Below are positions 27,424 to 36,322 of a stretch of DNA of 64,000 bases, piece by piece. Location of the stretch: the NCBI RefSeq assembly GCF_006517255.1, contig NZ_CP041185.1, forward strand, positions 3,906,001 to 3,970,000, in the 5' to 3' direction. Under the pieces are notes generated by a model that was not told the DNA's origin, searched no databases, and saw only the letters and a list, made by a program, of their open reading frames with translations. The position numbers and the translations under genes were made by a program. The first letter of the stretch is position 1. Every line of letters begins with the position of its first letter. This stretch comes from Janthinobacterium tructae (GTDB lineage Bacteria; Pseudomonadota; Gammaproteobacteria; Burkholderiales; Burkholderiaceae_D).

Positions 27424-27849
27424 ATGCGCAAACTCCTGATCGTCATGCTGTCCGTCCTGCTGTCAGGCTGTGTCCAGGACTTCGCCATCTATATGTTCGA
27501 TGGGCAAGAACATTCCCTGACCGTGCGCCGCCAGCAACGTTATTTTTGGCAAGATAGCGTGGAAGTGCAGCTGATGGCCACCAATTTGCCGCAATGCCAG
27601 CGCCTGCATATCCTGTCCACCGATGCACCCGCCGACATCAAGGTGGAGCTGTTTGCGGCCGGTGATGGCCTGTGGAATATCCGCATGGGCAAGCAGTTGT
27701 GGCAGGCGGAAACGACGACCTGCAATGAGCTGACGGAAATGGAAAACGACCCGAAAGCCGACCTGGGCCAACCGGTCGGGCAATTCGTGGTCGTCGATGA
27801 CAAGCTGGAATTCGAGCCGGCACCGCAAGCGGCGGCGCCAGCCCAGTAA
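27424..27849 (+). CDS. Putative lipoprotein, 141 aa
   Basis: The N-terminus MRKLLIVMLSVLLSGC is a lipoprotein signal with lipobox LLSGC, so Cys16 should be lipidated. The residue after Cys is Val, so outer-membrane sorting is expected. The mature part has several cysteines (LPQCQRLH, TTTCNEL) that could form a disulfide, and an Ala/Pro/Gln-rich end. I do not recognise a family. The ATG is well placed after a GAAAG box. It converges on the third chemoreceptor, with stops one base apart. Confidence 0.75.
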   Translation: MRKLLIVMLSVLLSGCVQDFAIYMFDGQEHSLTVRRQQRYFWQDSVEVQLMATNLPQCQRLHILSTDAPADIKVELFAAGDGLWNIRMGKQLWQAETTTCNELTEMENDPKADLGQPVGQFVVVDDKLEFEPAPQAAAPAQ

Positions 27850-27850
27850 A

Positions 27851-29491
27851 TCAGCGCGCCGCCAGGCTGCGCAGCGGCTTTTTCGCCACCGCACGTGGCG
27901 CGCCAGCGGCCGCCAGGCGCGACGCCGTCGCCGGCTCCTGTGCCGACAGCTTGAAGCGCGTCACCAGCTGCGCCAGCACGGCCGCCTGATCCTGCATGCT
28001 GGCCGCCGCTGCCGCCGCCTCTTCCACCAGTGCCGCATTTTGCTGCGTCACGCTATCCATCTCCGTGATCGCCTGGTTGACGTGGCCGATGCCCGTGCTT
28101 TGCTCGTGCGAGGCGGCCGTGATGTCGGCCATGATGTCGGTCACGCGCGACACGCTGGCCACCACCTGATCCATGGTCGTGCCCGCCTGTGCGACGAGGG
28201 CGCTGCCGGCCGCGATGCTGTCGACGGAAGCGCCGATGAGTTCCTTGATTTCCTTCGCCGCGCCCGCCGAGCGCTGCGCCAGGTTGCGCACTTCCGACGC
28301 CACCACGGCAAAGCCGCGGCCCTGCTCGCCGGCACGCGCCGCTTCCACGGCCGCGTTCAAGGCCAGGATATTCGTCTGGAAGGCGATGCCATCGATGACG
28401 CCGATGATGTCGACGATCTTGCGCGACGAAGCGTTGATGGTGTCCATGGTGCCGATCACTTGCGCCACCACCGCGCCGCCCTGGCGCGCCACGGCCGAGG
28501 CGGACTGCGCCAGTTCATTCGCCTGCACGGCATTGCCCGCATTTTGCGTCACGGTGGAGGTCAATTCCTCCATCGAGGCCGCTGTTTCTTCCAGCGAACT
28601 GGCCTGCATTTCCGTGCGCGCCGACAAGTCCATATTGCCGCTGGCAATCTCGCTCGATGCCGTGGCAATCGTTTCGGCGCTGTGGCGGATTTCGCTGATC
28701 GCGTCGACCAGGTTGGCCTGCATGGTTTTCATCGCATACAGCACGCTGTGGCGGTCGTTGGCATGCGTGCGCACGGCGCCGCTCAAGTCGTTATTCGCGA
28801 TCTGGGCGGCCACGTCGGCCGCGTATTCGGGATCGCCGCCCAGCGCATGGCGCAGGCTGCGGTTGATCGCCACGACGACGGCGGCCAGCAAGCCGCACAC
28901 CAGCAGCAGTACGCCCAGCGAGGTGATCAGCGACTGGCGGAAGGCCGCGTCGATATCGTCCATGTACACGCCCACCACGATGGTCCAGCTCCACGGCTTG
29001 TAGGCCACCACGCGGCTCATCTTCGGTTCGGCGTTCTTCTGGCCGGGACGGGGGAAATAATAGTGGACGAAGCCCTTGCCCGCATCGCTCTTGCCGACGG
29101 CAACGATGTCGCGGTACAGATAGGTGCCGTTGGCATCTTTAAAATCGGCCATGTTCTTGCCGTTGGTTTGCGGCGCGGCGGGATTCATCACGACAACGGC
29201 ATCGAGGTTGATGATGGACAAATATCCGGTCTCGCCAAAGCGCATGCTCTTGATGACGGCAATGGCCTGCTTTTGCGCTTCTTCCTGCGTCAGGGCGCCG
29301 CTGGCGGCCAGGTCGCCGAACATCTTGACGGCGCCCAGGCCCAGATCGGCGGCATTGCTCAGGTCGGCGCTGCGCTCTTCGATGCGGATTTTGCGAATTT
29401 CCAGGGCGTTATAGACAAAAATAACGGTGATGCACAACAGGCTGCAAATCAGGGGGATCCATAACTTCTGCTGGAACGTCAATTTCTTCAT
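27851..29491 (-). CDS. Methyl-accepting chemotaxis protein with single Cache sensor (third of three)
   Basis: A 546-residue chemoreceptor whose periplasmic part is an sCache_2-type domain, with the motifs [31 protein letters not shown] and [16 protein letters not shown]. Such domains often bind small carboxylates. Transmembrane helices lie near 10-30 and 190-212. HAMP and the conserved signalling hairpin follow. Unlike the other two receptors it ends [10 protein letters not shown], without a WEEF-type tail, so it should depend on other receptors for CheR docking. The ATG at 29491 begins [11 protein letters not shown]; longer in-frame starts are rejected. Confidence 0.9.
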   Translation of the reverse strand: MKKLTFQQKLWIPLICSLLCITVIFVYNALEIRKIRIEERSADLSNAADLGLGAVKMFGDLAASGALTQEEAQKQAIAVIKSMRFGETGYLSIINLDAVVVMNPAAPQTNGKNMADFKDANGTYLYRDIVAVGKSDAGKGFVHYYFPRPGQKNAEPKMSRVVAYKPWSWTIVVGVYMDDIDAAFRQSLITSLGVLLLVCGLLAAVVVAINRSLRHALGGDPEYAADVAAQIANNDLSGAVRTHANDRHSVLYAMKTMQANLVDAISEIRHSAETIATASSEIASGNMDLSARTEMQASSLEETAASMEELTSTVTQNAGNAVQANELAQSASAVARQGGAVVAQVIGTMDTINASSRKIVDIIGVIDGIAFQTNILALNAAVEAARAGEQGRGFAVVASEVRNLAQRSAGAAKEIKELIGASVDSIAAGSALVAQAGTTMDQVVASVSRVTDIMADITAASHEQSTGIGHVNQAITEMDSVTQQNAALVEEAAAAAASMQDQAAVLAQLVTRFKLSAQEPATASRLAAAGAPRAVAKKPLRSLAAR

Positions 29492-29818
29492 GCTGTGTCT
29501 CCAACTCTCTATAGTGCGGCGAAGGGGCGTGGCCCGCTTCCAGCTCTGCAGGCCAGGAATGCGGCGGCGACGGTGCTCTGGCGGCACCGTTCAGACGTTT
29601 CCAGCATACGCTCGAACGACCGATACTTACAATGCTGGGAAGCAATGTTTTTTACACAGTGTTGTTAATGGGCTGCGACAATTGATGAGAATTGATGCTG
29701 CATTGCGGCAAAAATGCATGCAGATAGGCGGAGGCAAGGCAGGCGGGGGTGACGTGCGTGTGTCAAAATGCACACCGGCCGATACACGACGCACTACGAC
29801 GAATCACGAAAGAACAGC
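29492..29818. other. Intergenic stretch upstream of the third chemoreceptor
   Basis: These 327 bases separate two divergent genes. The only structure noticed is a 7-bp inverted repeat, ACGGTGC at 29570-29576 with GCACCGT at 29584-29590, about 80 bases upstream of the chemoreceptor start. No small gene or convincing promoter motif was identified. Confidence 0.5.
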
Positions 29819-30184
29819 ATGACCAAGAATGAAGCCATGAAACGCATCAACGACCGCCTGGGCAAACCCACCCTGACGGACAAGAACACGCATTTTGCCA
29901 GCGTCGCCAGCTATGGCACGGACGAAGGCTGGTGGCTGAAGATCCCCTTCCTGACCTTCAAGCAGGAATTGCACTTCATCCTCAACAATGAGAAAACAAA
30001 AAGCTTCCAGCACCTGAAAATCGGCGCCAACCAGATCCTCAGCCCCGGCATGAGGTTCCGCAGCACGGGCGGCGCCGCCGACGCCTTCATGTCGGCCTCG
30101 GCGCCGAAACGCCTGGTCGACTTGCTCGACGGCGGCAGCAAGTACAACTTCACCAAACATTTTATTAACGATTATCGTTACTGA
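29819..30184 (+). CDS. Hypothetical protein, 121 aa
   Basis: No family recognised. It is a basic, soluble protein without signal peptide, starting MTKNEAMKRINDRLG; the ATG at 29819 is preferred over an upstream in-frame one at 29768. It contains WWLKIPFLTFKQELHFIL and ends NDYRY. The seven-base overlap with the convergent gene at 30178 and normal codon use support it as a real gene. Confidence 0.6.
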   Translation: MTKNEAMKRINDRLGKPTLTDKNTHFASVASYGTDEGWWLKIPFLTFKQELHFILNNEKTKSFQHLKIGANQILSPGMRFRSTGGAADAFMSASAPKRLVDLLDGGSKYNFTKHFINDYRY

Positions 30185-30615
30185 TGCGCGGCCGTGCCGC
30201 CGTCGCCTGGCGGCAGCCGCGGCGGTAGCCACGCCCTGAGCAAATGCTGCGCGATGTCGAGCGCGTCGTCGCGGCTGGTACCGAAATGCAGGGGATAGCC
30301 CCAGAACTGGCCGAACATGACGGCGAAGGCCTTGCCGGCCAGGCGCTTCGCGGCGCTCGCTTCGACCAGCACCATGCCCTGGATATACGCGCGCAGGGCG
30401 GCCTTGTGCCGCTTCATCCACAGTACGGCGCGCTTGCGCTCTTCCTGCGGATGCGCATGCCCCTCTTCGTCCAGGCCCTCTTCGCTGAGGATGACAAACG
30501 CCTGCTGGCGCGCCAGCAAGTCCTCGAACTGGGCGAACAAGGCATCGTCGGGGCCGCTGGAGGCGCTGTCGCGGCGCATCCAGACGAGGGGGAAATCGGT
30601 GATATCGAGTTGCAT
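30178..30615 (-). CDS. Conserved hypothetical protein, 145 aa
   Basis: A soluble protein that I cannot place in a named family. It starts MQLDITDFPLVWMRR after a GGAG box and contains an alternating alpha/beta pattern with FVILSEEG, RKRAVLWMKRH and a C-terminal FGQFWGYPLHFGTSRDDAL segment. A much longer reading frame continues upstream through the divergent AraC gene but is not credible. It overlaps the convergent gene by seven bases. Confidence 0.65.
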   Translation of the reverse strand: MQLDITDFPLVWMRRDSASSGPDDALFAQFEDLLARQQAFVILSEEGLDEEGHAHPQEERKRAVLWMKRHKAALRAYIQGMVLVEASAAKRLAGKAFAVMFGQFWGYPLHFGTSRDDALDIAQHLLRAWLPPRLPPGDGGTAAHQ

Positions 30616-30783
30616 GGGAGACTCCTTCAAGGGGTTGCCGTTCCTCCTGGCCTTCATCAGAACACAAGCGGCGGCGGTTACCGTTGAAGCGGGGCTGCGG
30701 ATGCCCATACGATAGCGTTGGCGGCATTGCGCGTCATTGCATAAAATGGCCACAATATTATTCAATCCAGCCAAAATATTCTC

Positions 30784-31626
30784 ATGCCCCATCCCCTCCT
30801 GCCCAGCATGCTGATGGCCCATCTGGGCCTGGACGTCGGCGCCTCCATCATCGATTTCGACGTCGATGGCGTGCTGCGTCCCTTGTTGGCCGTGGGCCTG
30901 GCCAGCGTGCCCGAGGATGCGGAACAGGCGCCGCACCAGCACCGCAAGGGGCAGCTGCTGTATGCCACGCGGGGTGTGATTCATTGCGAGGTGGAAAGCG
31001 GCGTGTGGATCGTGCCGCCCCAGTGCGCCGTGTGGATACCGGGCGGCCTGATGCATGCCGCGCAGGGCGTGGGCGAAGCGCAATGTTATTGCCTGTTTGT
31101 CGAACCGACCATGGCACCGGTCCTGCCCGCCGTCTGTTGCACCGTGGCCGTCTCGCCCTTGCTGCGCGAACTGATCGCCAAGGCGGCCTGTTTTCCCACC
31201 CTGAGCGCGCTGCACGGCGCGCAGGAACGCCTGGTGGCCACCCTGCTCGATGAGTTGGCCACGGCGCCGGTGGAAGACTTGCATTTGCCGATACCGCGCG
31301 ATGCGCGCCTGCGCCGCCTGGCCGCCCTGCTGCTGGCGCAACCGGCAGATAAAAGCACCCTGGCCGAATGGGCCAGGCGCATCGGCATGAGCGAGCGCAG
31401 CATGACCCGCCAGTCAATGGAGGAAATGGGCATGAGCGTAGGCCGCTGGCGCCGGCAATTGCACGTCATCCTTGCCTTGCAAGGGCTGGCGCAAGGGCAC
31501 AGCGTGAAAGCCGTGGCGCTCGAACTCGGTTATGAAAATACCAGCGGTTTTGTCACCATGTTCCGCAAGGCGGTGGGCAAGCCACCAGCGCGTTATCTGG
31601 CGCAACGGGAATCCGGAAGAATATAA
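30784..31626 (+). CDS. AraC family transcriptional regulator (cupin + HTH)
   Basis: A 280-residue regulator of the same subgroup as the one at 12399. It has an N-terminal cupin (APHQHRKGQLLYATRGV near 45-60) and a C-terminal AraC domain (WARRIGMSERSMTRQSMEEMGMS, then LELGYENTSGFVTMFRKAVGKPP). The target is not evident: the divergent gene 30178-30615 is a hypothetical protein, and the next plus-strand gene lies after folE and nudC. The start at 30784 is followed by in-frame Met codons, so the true N-terminus may be slightly shorter. Confidence 0.87.
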   Translation: MPHPLLPSMLMAHLGLDVGASIIDFDVDGVLRPLLAVGLASVPEDAEQAPHQHRKGQLLYATRGVIHCEVESGVWIVPPQCAVWIPGGLMHAAQGVGEAQCYCLFVEPTMAPVLPAVCCTVAVSPLLRELIAKAACFPTLSALHGAQERLVATLLDELATAPVEDLHLPIPRDARLRRLAALLLAQPADKSTLAEWARRIGMSERSMTRQSMEEMGMSVGRWRRQLHVILALQGLAQGHSVKAVALELGYENTSGFVTMFRKAVGKPPARYLAQRESGRI

Positions 31627-31650
31627 AAAAAAAGGCGGCATCAGCCGCCT
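31624..31650 (-). terminator. Rho-independent terminator of folE
   Basis: AGGCGGC (31633-31639) pairs with GCCGCCT (31644-31650) around an ATCA loop. On the minus strand the stem is followed by nine T residues. It lies 26 bases past the folE stop and overlaps the end of the AraC gene. Confidence 0.85.
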
Positions 31651-31675
31651 TCGTCCTGCATCGCCGCCTAAATAA

Positions 31676-32242
31676 TCAAACTTCGCGCGCCAGGGCCAAA
31701 AACTCCGTGCGCAGCGCCAGGTTCGGCTGCATCTCGCCCAGCATCGCCGAGGTGATGGTTTCTTCGCCCGGCGTGCGGATGCCGCGGCTTTCCATGCACA
31801 GGTGGCGGCAGCGTACGACCACGCCCACCGATTTCGGTTCCAGCACTTCCATCAGGGCATTGGCGATCTGCATCGTCATGCGTTCCTGCACTTGCAGGCG
31901 CTTGGAGAAGCAATCGACCAGGCGCGTCAGTTTCGACAGGCCAACGATCTTGCCGTTGGGTACATAACCGATGGTGGCCTTGCCAAAGAACGGCGCCAGA
32001 TGGTGTTCGCAATGGCTGTAGACGGGGATACCGCGCACGACGATCAGCTCGTTATACTGTTCCGCGCCATCTTCAAAGGCTTTCAGCAAGTCCACCGGGT
32101 CCTGGCCATAGCCGGACGTCCAATGCTTCCACGCCTTGGCCACGCGCGCCGGCGTTTCCAGCAAGCCAGGACGCTGCGGGTCTTCGCCAAAGCTGCTGAT
32201 CAGCCGGCGCCAGTCGTTTTCGGAGAATTCTTCTTGAGACAT
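31676..32242 (-). CDS. folE: GTP cyclohydrolase I
   Basis: It converts GTP to 7,8-dihydroneopterin triphosphate, the first step of folate synthesis. The protein has 188 residues, the compact bacterial form. Zinc ligands are present at C78 and H81 (motif SHCEHHLAPF) and C149 (RCRHLCMESRG), so this is the zinc-dependent type IA enzyme. The characteristic VGLSKLTRLVDCFSKRLQVQERMTMQIA segment is intact. The ATG at 32242 is the only sensible start. No other folate genes adjoin it. Its terminator is at 31624-31650. Confidence 0.96.
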   Translation of the reverse strand: MSQEEFSENDWRRLISSFGEDPQRPGLLETPARVAKAWKHWTSGYGQDPVDLLKAFEDGAEQYNELIVVRGIPVYSHCEHHLAPFFGKATIGYVPNGKIVGLSKLTRLVDCFSKRLQVQERMTMQIANALMEVLEPKSVGVVVRCRHLCMESRGIRTPGEETITSAMLGEMQPNLALRTEFLALAREV

Positions 32243-32316
32243 GCTAAACCACCCTAAAATTTACAATTGCCGCCAGTATATAGAAAATGCGGCAAGCTGC
32301 CCGGGCAGCCCCCGCT

Positions 32317-33156
32317 TTACGCCACTGCCGGCGGGCGGTGCGCCCGTACCAGCAACGCCGAAATCGACACGCTGGAACTCGCTTCCGGCCAGGCATCGCC
32401 GGGACCGAACCAGCGCGCCTCGGCGATCTCGTTCTCGTCCAGACGGATCTCGCCATCGAGGTAATCGGCCGTAAACGCGATCATCAGCGAATGGGGAAAC
32501 GGCCAGGACTGGCTCATAAAGTACTGCAAGTTATGCACGCGCAAGCCCACCTCTTCCATCACTTCGCGGTGCACGGCTTCCTCGATCGATTCGCCCGCTT
32601 CCAGGAAACCGGCCAGCGGACTGAAGCGCTGCGATGGCGAATTTTTATGCATGGCCAGCAGCACCTGCTCGCCCTTGCGGATGAGCACCATCATGGCGGG
32701 CGAAATGCGCGGGTACGCGAGCATGCCGCAGGCGGCGCACGTAAAGCAGCGTTCGCCGCGCGTGCGCTGCATGGGCGTGGCACACACGCCGCAATGGCGG
32801 TGCGTGCGCGCCCATTCGGCCAGCTGCACGGCACGGCTGGCCAGGCCCAGGAAGTCATCGTCGATGGCGTTGAACAGCGAACGCATGCCGTGATACGCCA
32901 AGCCGCTATCGGCGGGCAACAACTCCGCATCCGTCCAGACCGTCTGGCAATAGCGGCCCTGCCACCAGCCCACGGGCTGGGCGCGGCTCAGGTCGATATC
33001 GAGCGCGGCCGCCTCGGCGGCAGTGGGCAGGGTCAGCCCGGGCATACGCAACAGCAGGCGCCCGCGGTGAAAGACGAATGTCAGCGTCTCGGTGGCGGCC
33101 GGGGCCGGTTCGGGCGTGTCGATCAGGGGGACGAAGGCAGGGGGAGTGTGCAGCAT
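32317..33156 (-). CDS. nudC: NAD(+)/NADH pyrophosphatase
   Basis: A Nudix hydrolase of the NudC type that cleaves NAD(H) to NMN(H) and AMP and can remove NAD caps from RNA. The zinc ribbon is seen as CGVCATPM followed by CFTCAACG. The Nudix box reads GFLEAGESIEEAVHREVMEEVG. The family motif SQPWPFPxS appears as SQSWPFPHS. The length is about 279 residues from the ATG at 33156 (MLHTPPAFVPLIDTP), which matches family starts. No good Shine-Dalgarno sequence is seen, and Met codons at 33219 and 33258 are alternatives. Confidence 0.92.
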   Translation of the reverse strand: MLHTPPAFVPLIDTPEPAPAATETLTFVFHRGRLLLRMPGLTLPTAAEAAALDIDLSRAQPVGWWQGRYCQTVWTDAELLPADSGLAYHGMRSLFNAIDDDFLGLASRAVQLAEWARTHRHCGVCATPMQRTRGERCFTCAACGMLAYPRISPAMMVLIRKGEQVLLAMHKNSPSQRFSPLAGFLEAGESIEEAVHREVMEEVGLRVHNLQYFMSQSWPFPHSLMIAFTADYLDGEIRLDENEIAEARWFGPGDAWPEASSSVSISALLVRAHRPPAVA

Positions 33157-33306
33157 GTGCTGGGAAGAAATTTGTAAAGGTTGCTCATCATACTCCCGCT
33201 GCCAAACGCTTGCGCGCATAGCAGCGCCCGGGCTGCAAAGCAAGCATTCATGAGCCATGCGCGTGTTTTTTTTGCGCTAAGTCCAATCCGTTGCGTAAAC
33301 GATACT

Positions 33307-33325
33307 GATAACGATTCTCATTTAC
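33307..33325 (+). promoter_or_regulatory. Fur box upstream of the siderophore receptor
   Basis: GATAACGATTCTCATTTAC matches the 19-bp Fur consensus GATAATGATAATCATTATC at 14 of 19 positions. It lies 127 bases before the receptor start codon, consistent with iron repression of that gene. Confidence 0.8.
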
Positions 33326-33452
33326 GAAATAGCGCCCAGTTATTACAATACCGCCTATTCCGTCTCCATCGCCAGCCACTTGCCCGCGTGCCCAAGCACT
33401 GCGGCGCAGAGCCAGCCAGGAACCACTACCCTGACCTTATCGAGAGAGCAAG

Positions 33453-35783
33453 ATGGCAATCAAGAGCCGCAAACACGCCCCAACCCGTTTCAACCAGCAC
33501 ATCGGCGCCGCCCTGGCCGTGATGCTGCTGCCCGTCGCCGCCCAGGCGGCCGACCCCGCCGGCCAAAGTGCCCCGGCATCGCAGCAAACCCTGAACGAAA
33601 TCAAGGTCGTGGGCTCCAAGGAAAATGACTTCAAGGCCGAAAAAGCCTCGTCGCCGAAATACACGGAAGATCTCGTCAACACGGCGCAAACCATCGTCGT
33701 GATCAAGAAGGAATTGATCGAACAGCAAGGCGCGCTGACCCTGACGGACGCGCTGCGCAACACGCCTGGCGTCGGTACCTTCTTCCTCGGTGAAAACGGC
33801 AACACGAACACAGGCGACGCGGTCTACATGCGCGGCTTCGATGCCTCGGGCAGCATCTATGTCGATGGCGTGCGCGACGTGGGCTCCATCTCGCGCGACG
33901 TCTTCAACATCGAACAGATCGACGTGCTGAAAGGCCCGGCGGGCACCGACAGCGGCCGCGGTTCGCCCACCGGTTCGATCAACCTGGTCAGCAAGACGGC
34001 CACCATGGAAAACAAGTTCAATTCGCTGCTGACGGCCGGCAGCGGCAAGCAGAAACGCGCTACGGCCGACTGGAACCGCATCATCGACGCCGATTCCGGC
34101 ACGGCTTTCCGCCTGAACCTGATGACGCAAGACAGCGGCAATCCGGCGCGCGACGAAGTCAAGAACAAGCGCTGGGCCTTCGCGCCTACCGTCACTTTCG
34201 GCATCGGCAAGCCGACGCGCATCACGGCCAGCTACCTGCACGTGGATCAAAATAACGTGCCCGACGGCTTCGTACCCACCATCGGCCTGCCCGGCTACAG
34301 CACGCCGGACAGTATCACGCCGACGAACAAGGTCATCCGCACCTTCCTGAATAGCGCCGCCAAGGTCGATCCAAAGAATTTCTACGGTTCCACCGCGGAC
34401 CACGACAAGGTCAAGGCCGATATGGCTACCTTGCGCATCGATCATGATTTCTTGCCCAACGTGCAGATTCAGAACACCACGCGCTACGGCAAGACCAAGC
34501 AGGACTACCTGCTGACGGCCTTCATGGGCAGCACCGCCAACCTGAAGACGCCGGTGGCCACCGATTCGTCGACCTGGACCCTGGCGCGCTCGCTGCGCAC
34601 CGTCAAGGATCAGGAAAACACGATTCTGACCAACCAGACCGTGGTCAGCGCGCAATTCGATACGGGCGTGCTCAAGCACTCCGTCGTGGCCGGCGCCGAA
34701 TTCACCAGCGAAAAGCAGACCAACTACAGCTATGTGCCTGCCAGCCTGGGCACCATGCCGGACGCCAATCTGTACCATCCGAACCCGCGCGCCCCCGTCA
34801 CCGGCTACCAGCCCGTGCGCAGCGGCGCCTACAGCCAAGGCGAAGTCAACACGCAAAGCGCCTATGTCTTCGACACCATCAAGTTCGGCGACAAATGGAT
34901 CTTCAACGGCGGCGTGCGCTTCGACCATTTCAACACCAGCTATGACTCCGTCACCCTGCAAACGGCCGTCGCCGCAGGCCAGGTGCAAAAACTGCCGGTA
35001 GGCACGCCTATTCCTGTTCACATCACCCTGAACGACACCTTCGCCAACGGCAAGATCTCGGCCCTGTACAAGCCAACGCCGGACAGCAGCGTGTATGCGC
35101 TGTGGGCCACCTCGAAGGCGCCGCCGGGCACCAACTTCACGCTGAGCACGGGCGCCAGCAGCGCGCAAAATCCGATGTATGATCCGCAGGAAACCACCAC
35201 CAAGGAAATCGGCACCAAGTGGGATTTCCTGAAACAAAAACTGTCGCTGTCGGCCGCCGTCTACCAGACGGACGTGAAAAATGAAGTAGAGCAAGATCCC
35301 GTCGACCTGATCTACTATCAGAATGGCAAGAAACGCGTGCAGGGCATCGAAATCGGCATGGTGGGCGAGATCATGCCGAACTGGCTGGTCAGCGCCGGCT
35401 ACACACGCATGAATACCAAGGTCGAGTCGGGCAAGGTCGTCACGGCCAGCGGCATCAATAACCTCAGCTACACGCCGAAACAGGCGTTCACGGGCTGGAC
35501 CTCGTACACCCTGCCGTTTGGCCTGAAGATCGGCGGCGGCGCACGTTACGTGGGTGAAATGCTGCGCGGCACCGATGGCGCCGTCGGCACGCCGGCCCGC
35601 GTGGATGCCTACTGGGTCTTCGACGCCATGGCAACGTATACCGTCAACAAAAACCTCGACTTGCAGTTGAACGCCTACAACCTGGCCGACAAGACCTATG
35701 TGGCGGCCATCAACAAGTCCGGCTTCCGCTACACGCCAGGCCAGCCCCGTTCCTTCAGCCTGACGGCGAATATCAAGTTCTAA
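33453..35783 (+). CDS. fiu: TonB-dependent catecholate siderophore receptor (Fiu-like)
   Basis: An outer-membrane ferric-siderophore receptor of 776 residues. A long signal peptide ends at AAQA. A plug domain follows (NTAQTIVVIKKELIEQQGALTLTDALRNTPGVG and GRGSPTGSINLVSK), then a 22-strand barrel ending in a C-terminal Phe (SLTANIKF). Many segments match E. coli Fiu closely, for example GENGN-x-x-TGDA-x-YMRG, PTIGLPGYS, ILTNQT and NKSG-x-RY-x-PG-x-PR. Catecholates such as dihydroxybenzoylserine are therefore the likely substrate class. A Fur box precedes it. No TonB, PiuB or PiuC gene lies nearby. The ATG at 33453 follows GAGAGAGC. Confidence 0.92.
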   Translation: MAIKSRKHAPTRFNQHIGAALAVMLLPVAAQAADPAGQSAPASQQTLNEIKVVGSKENDFKAEKASSPKYTEDLVNTAQTIVVIKKELIEQQGALTLTDALRNTPGVGTFFLGENGNTNTGDAVYMRGFDASGSIYVDGVRDVGSISRDVFNIEQIDVLKGPAGTDSGRGSPTGSINLVSKTATMENKFNSLLTAGSGKQKRATADWNRIIDADSGTAFRLNLMTQDSGNPARDEVKNKRWAFAPTVTFGIGKPTRITASYLHVDQNNVPDGFVPTIGLPGYSTPDSITPTNKVIRTFLNSAAKVDPKNFYGSTADHDKVKADMATLRIDHDFLPNVQIQNTTRYGKTKQDYLLTAFMGSTANLKTPVATDSSTWTLARSLRTVKDQENTILTNQTVVSAQFDTGVLKHSVVAGAEFTSEKQTNYSYVPASLGTMPDANLYHPNPRAPVTGYQPVRSGAYSQGEVNTQSAYVFDTIKFGDKWIFNGGVRFDHFNTSYDSVTLQTAVAAGQVQKLPVGTPIPVHITLNDTFANGKISALYKPTPDSSVYALWATSKAPPGTNFTLSTGASSAQNPMYDPQETTTKEIGTKWDFLKQKLSLSAAVYQTDVKNEVEQDPVDLIYYQNGKKRVQGIEIGMVGEIMPNWLVSAGYTRMNTKVESGKVVTASGINNLSYTPKQAFTGWTSYTLPFGLKIGGGARYVGEMLRGTDGAVGTPARVDAYWVFDAMATYTVNKNLDLQLNAYNLADKTYVAAINKSGFRYTPGQPRSFSLTANIKF

Positions 35784-35850
35784 CATCTAGAGAACACGCA
35801 TCGCGTCACATCAAGCCCCTCTTCGGAGGGCTAATGAGATGGTCACCCTC

Positions 35851-35884
35851 CACCCTATAAGTTACTAAACTTATAGGGTGTTTT
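35851..35884 (+). terminator. Stem-loop downstream of the siderophore receptor
   Basis: CACCCTATAAGTT (35851-35863) pairs perfectly with AACTTATAGGGTG (35868-35880) around a 4-base loop and is followed by TTTT. It could terminate the receptor transcript. It is also part of the left end of the IS110-derived element and may be a structural RNA feature of that element. Confidence 0.6.
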
Positions 35885-35904
35885 CATTTCTGAAGGAGAC
35901 CATC

Positions 35905-36186
35905 ATGGAAAGCGTCATGCTCATCGGCATCGATCTCGGCAAAAACAGCTTTCATGTCCACGGACAGGATCGCCAAGGTAAAACACTGCTGCACAAGAAG
36001 TTCAGCCGCCCACAACTGATCGCGTTTCTCGCCACTTTTCATCCCTGCACCATCGTCATGGAGGCCTGCGCCGGGGCGCACTTCATAGCCCGGCAACTGG
36101 CCGGCTTTGGCCATGAGGCCAAGCTGATCTCGCCGCAGTTCGTGCGCCCCTTCGTCAAGAGCAATAAGAACGACTTCGCCGGATAG
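35905..36186 (+). pseudogene. Truncated IS110 family transposase, 93 aa
   Basis: The N-terminal quarter of a DEDD transposase: MESVMLIGIDLGKNSFHVH carries the first catalytic Asp and IVMEACAGAHF the catalytic Glu. The sequence stops at SNKNDFAG, where intact family members continue DAEAI and carry the next catalytic Asp. About 250 further residues, including the C-terminal Tnp_20 domain, are missing. The stop falls soon after the deletion junction. A GAAGGAG box precedes the ATG at 35905. The fragment cannot be catalytically active alone. Confidence 0.88.
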
Positions 36187-36306
36187 ATTTAAGCAAGCCT
36201 ACTCACATCATACAAAATCAGCTTGCAAAAAGGAGGGTGACCATAGAATTTTTATTGTCCTGATAATCTTGTCTTTTTGCCGCACCACCGCCCTGCCGCA
36301 ACTAGC

Positions 36307-36322
36307 GTATGAAAAGTCATAC
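36307..36322. promoter_or_regulatory. Palindrome, possible activator site for the dicarboxylate symporter
   Basis: GTATGA-AAAG-TCATAC is a perfect 6-bp inverted repeat about 120-130 bases upstream of the sigma-54 promoter. That is the usual distance for an NtrC/DctD-type upstream activator site. Assignment to DctD is inference. Confidence 0.4.

Larger units (their letters stand above)
35839..36244 (+). mobile_element. IS110/IS1111-derived miniature element, 406 bp
   Basis: Perfect 13-bp inverted repeats, ATGGTCACCCTCC at 35839-35851 and GGAGGGTGACCAT at 36232-36244, bound a segment holding a truncated IS110-type transposase (35905-36186). Just inside the left repeat is a second perfect 13-bp palindrome (35851-35880). 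Terminal or subterminal inverted repeats are typical of the IS1111 subgroup. The internal deletion with both ends kept suggests a MITE-like derivative that a full-length relative could mobilise. No target duplication is evident, as expected for this family. Confidence 0.8.

Noticed and set aside
30616..31341. In-frame extension of the 145-residue protein to 387 residues
   Set aside because: The extension is antisense to the AraC regulator, has no conserved motif, and the ATG at 30615 has a good ribosome binding site.
33426..35786. A 786-codon minus-strand open frame opposite the siderophore receptor
   Set aside because: Spans the real receptor gene, whose motifs and Fur box are clear; no family similarity on the antisense strand.
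35813..35832. Stem AGCCCCTC/GAGGGCT as the siderophore receptor terminator
   Set aside because: It has a bulge and no T run; the perfect stem at 35851-35880 followed by TTTT is a better candidate.
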